A stretch of 64,000 bases of DNA from Aliiroseovarius sp. S1123 (GTDB taxonomy: Bacteria > Pseudomonadota > Alphaproteobacteria > Rhodobacterales > Rhodobacteraceae), in contig NZ_JALKBE010000009.1 in assembly GCF_023015885.1 (NCBI RefSeq), forward strand, positions 1-64,000, in the 5' to 3' direction. Below, in pieces: positions 6,974 to 16,316 of this stretch (position 1 is the stretch's first letter; every line of letters begins with the position of its first letter). A model generated the notes under the pieces. It was not told the DNA's origin. It searched no databases and saw nothing but the letters and a program-made list of their open reading frames with translations. The position numbers and the translations under genes are program-made.

Positions 6974-8905
6974 TCACTTCCCCTCCAAATAGCGCTTCTT
7001 CGCCTCTTCCTGACGGCCGAAGTCACGGACCATCGCTTCGATGGCGACCTCGTCCGACTTGTCGGCATAGCGGAACTCTGAATCGGCATAGCGGTTGACC
7101 TCTTGGATCACCATCTCGGTGGTGATGGGCACGCGCAGGTCTGCGATCATGTCTTTCTTGGTGTCATAGTCTTTGACCAAGAACAGCTCGGGGTTTTCCA
7201 TCCATTCGTCGGGCAGTTCAAAGTCCATCGCGCGGACTTTCACCGCGTCGGTGATGTTCTTGATCGAGCGGCCCGTGAAGCGTTCGTCGGCCTCCTGAAT
7301 ACCTTTCAGATAGGTGCCGATCTTGGCGATATCGTCCAGCTCTCCGATCTGGTCATAGACCTTGTCAAAGACGTTCATCAGGCCCGTTTCCTGCGGCTTG
7401 TTATGCGCCTCGAACGACCGGGCGACGGCGGATTTGATTTCCTGCGCGCCATAAAGGTCATGCTTGCCCAACGGGATGTCGTGGTTCTTGCCCATCAGCA
7501 GATGCAGGATGTCGATATAGTCCTCGCGCGTTTGGGGACCGTCCACCAAGAAGCGCGCGCCGGCGCGTTGGCGCAGCGCGTCGTCCACATTCTCGGGATA
7601 GTTCGAGAACATGCCGAAGGTGCAGTTGCCACGCACGACGGTATTGGCGCCCGCGAAGCTTTCCATCAGGACGGCTGTGACCTCTTGCTGGCCCGCGCTG
7701 GATTGGCGATCCCCGCGCTTACCGGCGATCTGGTCGATGTCATCCACGGTGCCAAAGCCGATCACATTGGGGTCGAGCACATTGTTGATGAACGCCTTCG
7801 CGTTCTGGCCGGATTTGCCCTGATAGCTGTCGATATTGTCGATGCCGAAGTTCTGATAGCGGAACGGATAACCCGCCACCGCGCAGTAATCATTGATCAG
7901 CCCGGCCATCATCTGGATCAGCGTGGTTTTCCCGGTGCCCGGCTTGCCGTCGCCCATGAAGGTGAAGATGAAACCGCCCAGTTCCGCGAACGGGTTCAGC
8001 TTGCGGTCGAAGTCATAGGCCATCAGCATCTTGCTGAGCTTCATCGCCTGATATTTCGCGATGTGGTTGCCCACGACCTCATTCGGTTTCTTGAAGGTCA
8101 TCGTCAGCTTCGAGCCGCGATGCGCGCGGGACGGCGTGAAGCCCGAGATGGTCAGATCGTCTGCCTCGACCCGGTAGTTGGCCGAGGTAAACGGGCCAAG
8201 GTGGCTGGCGGTCTGGGCGCGCAGCGCGACCTTCTCCATCAGCTGTTCGACAAAGGCCAGAACGGTCGGGACCAGTTTGTCTTCGGAGGTCACGAAGGTT
8301 GCGAACTCCTGATCCAGCTCCCACAGGGCGCCGTTCAGGGCAAGGGGCGCGTTGTCGGTCAGGATCTCTTCGACCGCGCCGACCTCGATCGGGGTTTCGC
8401 TGGCGTGGTCGGCCAGCAGATACGATGTCGCGTTGCCGAAAACATAAAGGACGATCAGCGCCTCGGCGGTCAAAAGTTCGGAAAACGCAGCGGATTTGTC
8501 CGCGCCCAGTCGGCCCTCAAGGTTCGCGCGGCGCAGGGCGGCAAGTTCAGTTTGTTCGGCGAACCCTTCGCCCACCGCAAGCGCAATCGCGATGGCGCGG
8601 CGCAGCGTGTGCAGAACCGTCGCCTGAAGCGGAGACACCAGCGGATCGTCCCCGTCTGATCCTTCAATCCGTTCAACTAGATGCACGCCTTCGGGTCGCG
8701 CCGTCGACCGTGTCACCAGACCCGGCGTGGTCGACCGAAACCGACGCGCGCGCCCGATACCGGGGCTGCGCTCTGCCTTAGGCGCTTCCTTCGGCTTGGC
8801 AATCCGGGGCGTGTGATCAAACCCGTCCAGATGCCCCGCAGCAGCGCCGTAATGCGCACGGATTTCTTCTTCGCGAAGCTCCATCAGATCAGCGGGGTGA
8901 GACAT
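6974..8905 (-). CDS. AAA+ family ATPase of unknown role
   Basis: 643 residues, cytosolic. A Walker A loop GKPGTGKTT lies near residue 322 and a Walker B-like segment GTVDDID near 386, followed by an arginine-rich segment (DALRQRAGARF) that could hold the arginine finger. The roughly 270 residues before the ATPase core are mostly helical and match no domain I recognise; the C-terminal 150 residues contain GRSIKNITDAV, typical of an AAA+ lid. The start has AGGAG 6 bases upstream. The 389-residue gene ends 14 bases before it. In context this is the motor of the coiled-coil/membrane operon; the substrate is unknown. Confidence 0.8.
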   Translation of the reverse strand: MSHPADLMELREEEIRAHYGAAAGHLDGFDHTPRIAKPKEAPKAERSPGIGRARRFRSTTPGLVTRSTARPEGVHLVERIEGSDGDDPLVSPLQATVLHTLRRAIAIALAVGEGFAEQTELAALRRANLEGRLGADKSAAFSELLTAEALIVLYVFGNATSYLLADHASETPIEVGAVEEILTDNAPLALNGALWELDQEFATFVTSEDKLVPTVLAFVEQLMEKVALRAQTASHLGPFTSANYRVEADDLTISGFTPSRAHRGSKLTMTFKKPNEVVGNHIAKYQAMKLSKMLMAYDFDRKLNPFAELGGFIFTFMGDGKPGTGKTTLIQMMAGLINDYCAVAGYPFRYQNFGIDNIDSYQGKSGQNAKAFINNVLDPNVIGFGTVDDIDQIAGKRGDRQSSAGQQEVTAVLMESFAGANTVVRGNCTFGMFSNYPENVDDALRQRAGARFLVDGPQTREDYIDILHLLMGKNHDIPLGKHDLYGAQEIKSAVARSFEAHNKPQETGLMNVFDKVYDQIGELDDIAKIGTYLKGIQEADERFTGRSIKNITDAVKVRAMDFELPDEWMENPELFLVKDYDTKKDMIADLRVPITTEMVIQEVNRYADSEFRYADKSDEVAIEAMVRDFGRQEEAKKRYLEGK

Positions 8906-8919
8906 CTAAAACTCCTAAA

Positions 8920-10089
8920 TCAACGGTAAGACAGTACCCGGCCACCCGGGCTGACAACAAATTTGCGCACATCGTGGAACCCGGCAGGGTTCTTTTCTGC
9001 CAGCACCTGAAACGGGCGCTCGGGCATGATGATCGCGCGTTCCATGCTGGTCGCGCCGATGTTCGAGCCGGAGCCCGCAAACGGATCCAATGCAAAGATC
9101 TCGCGCTCGACTTTGCCGAACCAGCCGGACTTCTCTTCCTTCACCGACGCGCTTTTCAGTTCTTCCACAGTCCAGGCCAGCGCCCAGTCTTCACCGGGGG
9201 GGCTTTTCGCCTGCTCCAACACCTCGCGCAGCGGACCGGTCTGGCGGGTAAAGGTGTGGCTGTACATCGGGCCCACGTGGAAGCGACGCAGACGTTTCGG
9301 GTGCAGGTCGTCGAAATCCTTGTCGAACCCGGTGGCGATGGTCACCAGCTGCAAACCCGCCATCGACTGCGCCATCAGATGCGACTGAACCTGAGGCCAG
9401 CGACGTTCGTCCTTGGGCAGCGCGGTGCGGCCCGTGTCCTCAAGCTCCATCAGATAGATGGTGGGCAGGTTGACCTCGCTGTCATAGACCGCCCAATGGG
9501 CCAGATAGACGCGACGGGTATCGCGACCTTCGCCCTTGTTGTGACGCCAGATGACGTCGGGATGCATCTGCGGCCAGAAGAGGTCGCCACGCTGGAGTTC
9601 CTCGTAATAGAGTCTCTGCGACAGGGCGTATTGCAGCCGTTTCGGGACGGTCAGGTCTCCGACGATCTGGCTGACCATCTGGCTTTTCAGATCGGAAGCG
9701 GTGGCCATGCCCTTCAGATGTGTACCCGCTTGGGCCGCGTCGGACGCCATCTGCAAAAGCTCGGCATGGATGGGAAACCCACTGTCGCGCCGATCAAAGG
9801 TCAGCGTTTTGCCGCCCAGCCCATAGGCCGTTTCGGACATGTGGTACTTGTTCGCCAGCGCCTTGAAAGTGAGGCCCAGCTTGATGACGTAACGGGCCAG
9901 CACATCGACCTCGTCACGGGTCAGCTTACCCTCGACCTCCATCTGTCCGGCCACACGGGCCAGATGCGCGGTGATCTTCTCGAACTTCGAAAAATACCGC
10001 CGCGTGATCTGCGTATCCGTCAGCTCGGCATGGTCGCGGGGGGCGAAGCCAGCCGAGGCGCGTTCTGAGGTTTTGATGTTATCGCTCAT
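8920..10089 (-). CDS. Conserved hypothetical protein (389 aa)
   Basis: Soluble protein without signal peptide. The N-terminal 130 residues are helical; the middle contains an aromatic, charged segment (RLYYEELQRGDLFWPQ) and the C-terminal part has an Ala/Asp/Gly-rich stretch before a short beta-rich end. No known domain recognised. AAGGAA sits 4 bases before the ATG, inside the last codons of the small membrane-protein gene, with an 11-base overlap. It lies directly upstream of the AAA+ ATPase (14-base gap), so the two are likely made together; a substrate-adaptor role would be pure inference. Confidence 0.65.
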   Translation of the reverse strand: MSDNIKTSERASAGFAPRDHAELTDTQITRRYFSKFEKITAHLARVAGQMEVEGKLTRDEVDVLARYVIKLGLTFKALANKYHMSETAYGLGGKTLTFDRRDSGFPIHAELLQMASDAAQAGTHLKGMATASDLKSQMVSQIVGDLTVPKRLQYALSQRLYYEELQRGDLFWPQMHPDVIWRHNKGEGRDTRRVYLAHWAVYDSEVNLPTIYLMELEDTGRTALPKDERRWPQVQSHLMAQSMAGLQLVTIATGFDKDFDDLHPKRLRRFHVGPMYSHTFTRQTGPLREVLEQAKSPPGEDWALAWTVEELKSASVKEEKSGWFGKVEREIFALDPFAGSGSNIGATSMERAIIMPERPFQVLAEKNPAGFHDVRKFVVSPGGRVLSYR

Positions 10090-10351
10090 CGGTTTCCTTC
10101 TGAGGTACGAACCAAGACCAAACCCATTTCACAAAATCCCAAAGTAGCTGCAGATAATAGAGGGCTTCACTAAACAGCAAATACGCAATCCAAAGCCCCC
10201 GCAGGGCAGTCCAAAGACTGTCTAGCTGGATTGAGCCATACAGCAGCCATTCCAATGCAAACGACGCAGCGACCACTGCTGTGATCAGGATCGTATACTT
10301 GGAAAAGAGCCACGCGGATGAGCGTCCAGTTGCCTTTGTATCGTTCGTCAT
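10079..10351 (-). CDS. Small AT-richer membrane protein (unknown)
   Basis: 90 residues from the ATG at 10351; an upstream TTG at 10360 would add three. Two hydrophobic segments (about 17-40 and 45-75), the second rich in Trp and Tyr (YYLQLLWDFVKWVWSWF). No family recognised. It is more AT-rich than its neighbours and has repeat copy B immediately upstream. Its last 11 bases overlap the start of the 389-residue gene, so it is coupled on the 3' side but separated on the 5' side, the same pattern as the gene at 5983-6861. Confidence 0.5.
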   Translation of the reverse strand: MTNDTKATGRSSAWLFSKYTILITAVVAASFALEWLLYGSIQLDSLWTALRGLWIAYLLFSEALYYLQLLWDFVKWVWSWFVPQKETDER

Positions 10352-10377
10352 AGCTTCCAATCAAACCGAGGAGGGCG

Positions 10378-10453
10378 GCGCCTGACCCTGGGTGGGTGCG
10401 AAGCGCCCTCCCGTGGGGAGGGTCGGGCGCTGCCCGGCCTGTCGGCCGGGCGG
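10378..10453 (+). repeat. Two-hairpin repeat, copy B
   Basis: On the plus strand: GCGCCTGACCCTGGGTGGG, a first hairpin AGCGCCCTCCC-gtgg-GGAGGGTCGGGCGCT, then a second hairpin GCCCGGCC-tgtc-GGCCGGGC followed by GGAAGG. It fills the space between the coiled-coil gene (stop at 10460) and the small membrane gene. Its orientation is opposite to local transcription. Confidence 0.75.
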
Positions 10454-10459
10454 AAGGCC

Positions 10460-11536
10460 TCACCCCCCATACAGGTTCTTGTCGTGCTTCTCGACGATCT
10501 CGGCGAAGCGGCGGGCGAAGCGTTCGTCGGCTTTGGCCTTCTGCTCCAACACGTCGCGGGCAAAGACCATCTGGTCTTCGTGGGCTTCCATCATGTCGGC
10601 CATGCGCTGGTTCGTCGCCGTGCCAATCGCGGCCATGGCAGCTTGGGCTTCCTTGTCGGTTTCGACGCCGATTTCGTTGATCCGGTGCGCAACGTCCTGC
10701 TGTTGCGCGGTCTTCAATGACTTGGTCAGCGCATCATACAGCACCACGCGTTGCTTGGTGTCGGTTTGCAGCTTGTTGATCAGCACCATCTGCGTCGCGG
10801 CTTGGTTCTGCAAGCTGTCGACCCAGGTTTTGCCCTTCTCGATATAGCGCTCAAGCGTTTGCGACTTGGCAAGCTTCACTTGCTCTTCCTGCACCATCTC
10901 GTTGTACTGGCTGTTCAGGTCGGCCAGTTCGGTCTCAAGCTGCGTGCGCTTGGCGGCGTCCTGTTCGTTGGCGATCTTGTTCTCAAGCTCGATGATCTTG
11001 GGGTCCATGCCCAGGATCTCGGCGCGCAGGCTTTCCAACTCGCCCACGGTCAATTCGCGCTCGTCCAGCGTGGTGGACAGGTTGGCACCGACCTTTTCTT
11101 TCTGCTCGTTCAGCATGGCCAGCTGACCTTCCAGAAGATTCACAATCGAATCCGACTGCGCGATCAGCTCTTGCAGCTTGTCGTCGATCGAGGCCGTGCG
11201 CATCCGTTCCTGACGCATGCTTTCCGACTTCGCCTTCGAGAAGATGCCCACAAAGCTTTCCCAACCCGTTTTCGACCGCATCTGGTCGAAATCAGTTGAA
11301 AAGCCCGAGGTCACGTCGTCCAAGCCCATGATCAGTTCGGCGATATTGGCGTTCATCGCTTTGGTGTGGGCGTGTACATCGTCCAGCGTTGCATTTTCGA
11401 TGTCGATCGAGATGTCTTCCCCGCTGGCGGCTTTCGCACGCGCGGTTTCGATCCGTGTGGTCAGTTCGGAAATCTTGGCCTGCGCCTCTTCAACCTGCGC
11501 TTGGCTTTCACGAATCTGCTTGTCAAAACTGGACAT
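10460..11536 (-). CDS. Coiled-coil protein heading the AAA+ operon
   Basis: 358 residues, almost entirely helical: heptad-rich stretches rich in Ala, Gln, Glu and Lys at about 1-40 and 115-235, with a less regular C-terminal part ending HDKNLYGG. No signal peptide, no membrane helix. AAGGAGG is 4-5 bases before the ATG. It is the first gene of the minus-strand block, and the 202 bases upstream hold the likely promoter, shared with the divergent M20 gene. The shape recalls coiled-coil partners of membrane-associated AAA+ proteins (PspA or TelA style), but I see no diagnostic motif of either, so function is left open. Confidence 0.7.
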   Translation of the reverse strand: MSSFDKQIRESQAQVEEAQAKISELTTRIETARAKAASGEDISIDIENATLDDVHAHTKAMNANIAELIMGLDDVTSGFSTDFDQMRSKTGWESFVGIFSKAKSESMRQERMRTASIDDKLQELIAQSDSIVNLLEGQLAMLNEQKEKVGANLSTTLDERELTVGELESLRAEILGMDPKIIELENKIANEQDAAKRTQLETELADLNSQYNEMVQEEQVKLAKSQTLERYIEKGKTWVDSLQNQAATQMVLINKLQTDTKQRVVLYDALTKSLKTAQQQDVAHRINEIGVETDKEAQAAMAAIGTATNQRMADMMEAHEDQMVFARDVLEQKAKADERFARRFAEIVEKHDKNLYGG

Positions 11537-11738
11537 GTGCCCTCCTTCTATCCACCAAATCTTCGGTCAGGTCTTTCCGCCCGCGCGAAGTATGTTAATC
11601 ACTGTTACATCTCTATTTAGGTTGAGCTTACCGCGATTTAAAGCCCCGCAACAGCGTTTTCCTTCGCGTTTTCGGCGAAAATAGACGGGGCAGAACTCCA
11701 CCATTGAGATACGCGCGCAGGGGGCCTAGGGTCTTGGC

Positions 11739-13046
11739 ATGACCGACGAAATCGACCCGCTTCTGACCGAAATTGCGTGCCGGCAGGATGACCTGATCCG
11801 GCTGACCCAAGACCTGATCCGCATCCCGACGCTGAACCCTCCGGGCCGCGAGTATCGGACGATCTGCACCTATATCGCCGAGCGTATGGGCACGCAGGGC
11901 TGGACGGTCGAATTGATCCGCGCCGAGGGCACTCCGGGGGACAGCGACACGTATCCGCGTTGGAATGTGATTTGCCGTCACGAAGGGGCTGCGTCGGGCG
12001 AATGCGTGCACTTTAACAGCCACCATGACGTGGTCGAAGTCGGACACGGCTGGACAAAGGATCCATTCGGCGGCGAGCTGGAAGACGGGCGCATCTATGG
12101 GCGCGGGGCGTGCGATATGAAAGGCGGGTTGGCGGCGTCAATCATCGCTGCCGAGGCGTTCGTGGCGCTCCACCCCGACCACCACGGCACCGTAGAAATC
12201 AGCGCCACGGCTGACGAGGAATCAGGCGGCTATGGCGGCGTCGCCTATCTGGCCGAGAAAGGCTATTTCAACCCTGACCGCGTGCAACATGTGATCATCC
12301 CGGAACCTCTGAACAAAGACCGCATCTGTCTTGGCCATCGCGGCGTCTGGTGGGCCGAGATCGAGACCAAGGGCCGGATTGCCCATGGCTCGATGCCATT
12401 CCTTGGCGACAGCGCCATTCGCCACATGGGCGCGGTATTGGAAGAGATGGAGCGCCATCTGTTCCCACTTCTCGCCACCAAGCGCACGGATATGCCCGTG
12501 GTGCCCGAGGGCGCGAAGCAGTCAACGCTGAACATCAACTCGATCCACGGAGGCGAGCCTGAGCAGGGCCCCGATTTCACCGGCTTGCCCGCGCCATGCG
12601 TGGCCGACCGCTGCCGCATCGTGATCGACCGACGTTTTCTGATGGAAGAGGACATCATCGAGGTGAAGGCCGAGGTCAGCCGGATGCTGGAAGCGATCCG
12701 CGCCGAGCGTCCCAATTTCGAGTACGAGATCCGCGACATGCACGAGGTCATTCCGTCGATGACCGACAAGGACGCGCCGGTTGTGGCGTCGACTGCGGCG
12801 GCGATCGAGAAGGTTTTAGGCGCGCAGCCGTCCTATGTTGTCAGCCCCGGCACCTATGACCAGAAGCATATCGACCGCATCGGTAAGCTGAAGAACTGCA
12901 TCGCCTATGGGCCTGGCATTCTGGATCTGGCGCATCAGCCCGATGAGTGGGTGGGCGTGCAGGACATGATCGACAGCGCAGGCGTCATGGCGTTGGTGTT
13001 GAAAGAGCTGCTGGGACAGGACAAGGGGGGCGCTGCCCCCGCCTGA
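11739..13046 (+). CDS. M20 family metallopeptidase (ArgE/DapE-like)
   Basis: 435-residue zinc amidohydrolase of the acetylornithine deacetylase / succinyl-diaminopimelate desuccinylase superfamily, cytosolic. Metal and catalytic residues are visible: the HHD segment near residue 95, GRGACDMKGG near 125, the catalytic-base motif ADEESGG near 158, and a late histidine in DLAHQPDEW. No strong ribosome site precedes the ATG. It stands alone, not with arginine or lysine genes, so it may be a broad N-acyl amino acid deacylase rather than ArgE; the exact substrate cannot be read from sequence. Confidence 0.85.
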   Translation: MTDEIDPLLTEIACRQDDLIRLTQDLIRIPTLNPPGREYRTICTYIAERMGTQGWTVELIRAEGTPGDSDTYPRWNVICRHEGAASGECVHFNSHHDVVEVGHGWTKDPFGGELEDGRIYGRGACDMKGGLAASIIAAEAFVALHPDHHGTVEISATADEESGGYGGVAYLAEKGYFNPDRVQHVIIPEPLNKDRICLGHRGVWWAEIETKGRIAHGSMPFLGDSAIRHMGAVLEEMERHLFPLLATKRTDMPVVPEGAKQSTLNINSIHGGEPEQGPDFTGLPAPCVADRCRIVIDRRFLMEEDIIEVKAEVSRMLEAIRAERPNFEYEIRDMHEVIPSMTDKDAPVVASTAAAIEKVLGAQPSYVVSPGTYDQKHIDRIGKLKNCIAYGPGILDLAHQPDEWVGVQDMIDSAGVMALVLKELLGQDKGGAAPA

Positions 13047-13106
13047 CCGGACGTTGTCCGCTCAGGCTCCCCCGGGATATTTATGGCAAGAAAATGCGGC
13101 GTTACT
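13025..13106 (+). repeat. 3'-end intergenic repeat with GATATTT...AAGAAAATGCG core, copy 1
   Basis: A GGGGGC-gct-GCCCCC hairpin inside the last codons of the M20 gene is followed by CTCCCCCGGGATATTT and CAAGAAAATGCGGCG, running into the end of the convergent permease gene. The core matches the element at 39041-39104, which also lies just after a stop codon. Confidence 0.55.
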
Positions 13107-15624
13107 CGCGGGCGCGCAGGACGCGGGCGGGTTTGGCCGAGAGCGGACGGTAGGCGAAAAAGAGGCCGGCGAGGACGGTGGCGGCGACGCCGCCGGACAC
13201 GATGGCAAGGGCGTTTGGCAGGTCAAACGCGTAACTTTCTTCCATGATGTAGTGGGTCACCGCCCAGCCTGCGATACCACCAGCCACCACGGCCACCATA
13301 CCTGCCGCTGCGCCCAGAACGGCTGAGCGAATGGCGAAGTTCAGCAAGATGCCAGCGCGGGTGGCGCCGAGGGTTTTCAGGATCGCAGCCTCGTAGGTCC
13401 GGGCGCGTTCGCCGGCGGCGGCGGCGCCCATCAGCACCACGAAGCCGGTCACCAGCGTGGCCAGCGCCCCATAGGTGATCGCGGCGGCCACCTGTCCCAT
13501 CAGCCCAGTGATCTGGGTGATCGCGTCACGGACCGAGATCAGGGTGATGTTCGGATGCGCGTTGCCCAGATCACGCAGGATCGCGGCCTCGCCCTGCTGC
13601 TCGGAATAAATCGTCGCGATATAGCTGTGCGGGGCGCCTGCCAATGCCGATGGGTTCATGGTCAGGATAAAGCCCATGCCCGCCTGGCTGAAATCCACCT
13701 CGCGCAGTGAGGTGATTTCGCCGGTGATATCACGGCCCAGAATATTGATGGTCAGCTGATCTCCGATGCCAATCCCCATCTCGCGCGCCTCCTCGGCGGC
13801 GAAGCTGATTTGGGGTGGGCCTTGGTAGTCCTCGGGCCACCATTCGCCCTCGACCACCGTGGTACGGGTGGGCTGGGCGGAATAAGTCAGGCCACGGTCG
13901 CCGCGAATAACCCAGTGACCACCCGCCACTTCGCGCGCAGCGCGGTCATTGATTTTGGTGATCACGCCGCGCAGCATCGGCGCGGTGTCGATACGGCTGA
14001 CGAAAGGGTCGCCTTCCAGACGCGCCTTTACGGCGTCGATCTGGTCGGGCTGGATGTCCACGACGAAAAAGCTGGGGGCGACGTCCGGCAGGTCGCGGGA
14101 AATCGCGCCGCGCAGGTTGTTGTCGATCTGCCCGACGGCGGCCAGCACCGCCAGCCCAAGGCCAAGCGAAAGGACGACGGCCCCTGCCTCTCCCCCCGGG
14201 CCGCCAACAGCGGTGAAGGCCATACGCAGGGTCGGTACGCGACGCAGGATTTGGCGGTGGCCCAGCCAACGGGCCGCGTATTTCACCGCGATCCCAGTCA
14301 GGACCAGCGTAGCAAAGGCGCCGCCAAGGCCAATGAAGCTCCACATCGCCAAGGGCGCCATGCCCGAGAACCTTGCCGCCACCCAGACCAGCAGCGCTAG
14401 AATGGCAACGCAGAGCCCAATGAACAGTGGGCGCGGCAGGCGGTTCGACCCAAGGGCTGCGTCGCGGAACAGGTCGGCGGCTTTGACCTCTTCCGTGCGG
14501 GCAAGGGGCCAGAGGGTGAACAGGAGCGCCGCGAGGACGCCGTACAGCGCAGCCTCGGCCAGCGGGCGAGGATAGACGGTCAGCTCGGCCGACACCGGAA
14601 GCGACTGTGCGATGACGGGGACCAGCAAGGCTGGGATCACCGCGCCAAGGATCACGCCCAGCGCCAGCCCCAGCACAGTCAGGATGCCGATCTGCAGGAA
14701 ATAGGTCAGGAAGATTACGCGGCGTTCGGCCCCAAGAGCACGCAGGATCGCGATCGTGCCGGTTTTCTCGTCCAGATAAGATCGGATCGCGGCCGAGATG
14801 CCGACGCCCCCGACGGCAAGCCCCGCCAAACCGACCAGCACAAGGAATGCACCCAATCGGTCGATCAGGCGCCGCATTCCGGGCGCACCGTCTCGGGCGT
14901 CTTGCCAGCGTGCGCCGTTGGGTTCAAGCGCGGGCATCAGCGCGCCGTAGGCGGGGCCGATGCCACCCTCGGGTAGGCGCATGCGATAGTGGCTGTCAAA
15001 CAGCGTACCCTCTGACAGCAGGCTGGAGCCATCCAGCGCAGAGCGCCGGAGGATCGAGCGTGGGCCAAGGCCGAACCCGCCGGAGGCATTGTCGGGTTCG
15101 CTGGCCAGCTCGGCCATCAGGACAAAGGGGATCTCTCCCAGTGTCAGACTATCGCCGATTTGCAGACCCAAACGGTCGATCAGCAGGTCATCCATGACGA
15201 TCCCGGGCTGTCCGTTCACACCGTCCAGAGCGGTCGCCATGGGCATTGGCGGGTCCAGTCGCGCCGCGCCATAAAGCGGATAGGCGTCATCGACAGCCTT
15301 CACCTGCGTCAGCGCGCGTTCTTCCCCTACCACGATCATCGACCGGAAATCAGCGACGGCCGACAGGTCGTCTGCTGCATCGGTGATCATGGCCAATTCG
15401 GCGTCATCCGCGAAGCGATAGGTGAACGAAATCGAGGCATCGCCCCCCAGAAGCACCGCACCTTGGCTGGAGAGGCCCGCGCGCAAAGCTTCGCGCACCG
15501 ATCCGACAGCGGCAATGGCGGCAACGCCCAAGATCAGACAGGCAAGGAAAATGCGGAAGCCCTTGATCCCGCCGCGCAGCTCGCGCCGGGTCAGGCGCCA
15601 TGCCATGGCCATGTTCTGGATCAT
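13102..15624 (-). CDS. ABC transporter permease (YbbP/FtsX type)
   Basis: 840 residues with the arrangement of the YbbP/LolE-like MacB_PCD-FtsX family: an N-terminal helix (about 25-45), a periplasmic domain, a group of three helices (about 255-370), further helices near 400-440, a second periplasmic domain (about 500-700), and three C-terminal helices (about 715-825). It overlaps the ATP-binding gene by 4 bases (ATGA), and a TesA-like esterase is divergent, the same grouping as ybbP-ybbA-tesA in enterobacteria. Likely exports or handles lipophilic or lipoprotein-type substrates at the inner membrane; the actual substrate is unknown. Confidence 0.88.
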   Translation of the reverse strand: MIQNMAMAWRLTRRELRGGIKGFRIFLACLILGVAAIAAVGSVREALRAGLSSQGAVLLGGDASISFTYRFADDAELAMITDAADDLSAVADFRSMIVVGEERALTQVKAVDDAYPLYGAARLDPPMPMATALDGVNGQPGIVMDDLLIDRLGLQIGDSLTLGEIPFVLMAELASEPDNASGGFGLGPRSILRRSALDGSSLLSEGTLFDSHYRMRLPEGGIGPAYGALMPALEPNGARWQDARDGAPGMRRLIDRLGAFLVLVGLAGLAVGGVGISAAIRSYLDEKTGTIAILRALGAERRVIFLTYFLQIGILTVLGLALGVILGAVIPALLVPVIAQSLPVSAELTVYPRPLAEAALYGVLAALLFTLWPLARTEEVKAADLFRDAALGSNRLPRPLFIGLCVAILALLVWVAARFSGMAPLAMWSFIGLGGAFATLVLTGIAVKYAARWLGHRQILRRVPTLRMAFTAVGGPGGEAGAVVLSLGLGLAVLAAVGQIDNNLRGAISRDLPDVAPSFFVVDIQPDQIDAVKARLEGDPFVSRIDTAPMLRGVITKINDRAAREVAGGHWVIRGDRGLTYSAQPTRTTVVEGEWWPEDYQGPPQISFAAEEAREMGIGIGDQLTINILGRDITGEITSLREVDFSQAGMGFILTMNPSALAGAPHSYIATIYSEQQGEAAILRDLGNAHPNITLISVRDAITQITGLMGQVAAAITYGALATLVTGFVVLMGAAAAGERARTYEAAILKTLGATRAGILLNFAIRSAVLGAAAGMVAVVAGGIAGWAVTHYIMEESYAFDLPNALAIVSGGVAATVLAGLFFAYRPLSAKPARVLRARE

Positions 15625-16289
15625 GCCAGCCGCCCGTCTTGGATGTGAACCACGCGGTCGCAGCGTTCGGCCAATTCAGGGGCGTGGGTGACAAGGATCA
15701 GCGTCGAGCCATGACGGTCGCGCAGGCCAAAGAGCAGGTCCATGATGGCCGCCCCGGTCGCGCCATCCAGATTCCCGGTGGGCTCGTCCGCCAGCAGGAT
15801 CTCGGGCCGGGGGGCGGCGGCACGGGCCAAGGCAACACGCTGTTGCTCGCCGCCCGACATTTGGCTGGGATAGTGATGCAGACGGTGCGATAGGCCAACG
15901 GCCTCAAGCTCTTGTTCGGCGCGGTCGAAGGCGTCGGCCACACCGGCCAATTCCAACGGCGTGGCAACGTTTTCCAGCGCGGTCATGGTGGGGATCAGGT
16001 GGAAGGATTGAAACACCACCCCCATATGATCGCGTCGAAACCGCGCCAGCCGGTCTTCATTCATCGCCCCAAGGTCTTGACCCAGTGCCTGAACGGCCCC
16101 ACCTGTGGCCTGATCGAGCCCGCCCATCAGCATGAGAAGCGAGGATTTTCCCGAACCCGACGGTCCGGTCAGCCCCACGGTCTCGCCCGCAGTCACATTT
16201 AGGTCAATGCCCTTGAGGATCTCAGTCCGGCCTGCATTATTGCCGAGCGTCAGGCGCACGTCGCGCAAGGAAAGAACCGGGGTCGTCAT
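15621..16289 (-). CDS. ABC transporter ATP-binding protein (YbbA type)
   Basis: 222-residue ATPase. Walker [10 protein letters not shown] near residue 42, signature motif MSGGEQQR near 145, Walker [14 protein letters not shown] near 165 and a switch histidine in LVTHAPE. The sequence is of the LolD/MacB subgroup that pairs with FtsX-like permeases. It overlaps its permease by ATGA. Only 27 bases separate its start from the divergent esterase, so the promoters must overlap the coding regions or each other. Confidence 0.92.
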   Translation of the reverse strand: MTTPVLSLRDVRLTLGNNAGRTEILKGIDLNVTAGETVGLTGPSGSGKSSLLMLMGGLDQATGGAVQALGQDLGAMNEDRLARFRRDHMGVVFQSFHLIPTMTALENVATPLELAGVADAFDRAEQELEAVGLSHRLHHYPSQMSGGEQQRVALARAAAPRPEILLADEPTGNLDGATGAAIMDLLFGLRDRHGSTLILVTHAPELAERCDRVVHIQDGRLA

Positions 16290-16316
16290 GGGGCGGACCT
16301 TCTTTAGGAGAATGGC

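Noticed and set aside
10460..11536. Tellurite resistance TelA or PspA homologue
   Set aside because: Only a general coiled-coil resemblance; no diagnostic motif and no ter genes nearby.
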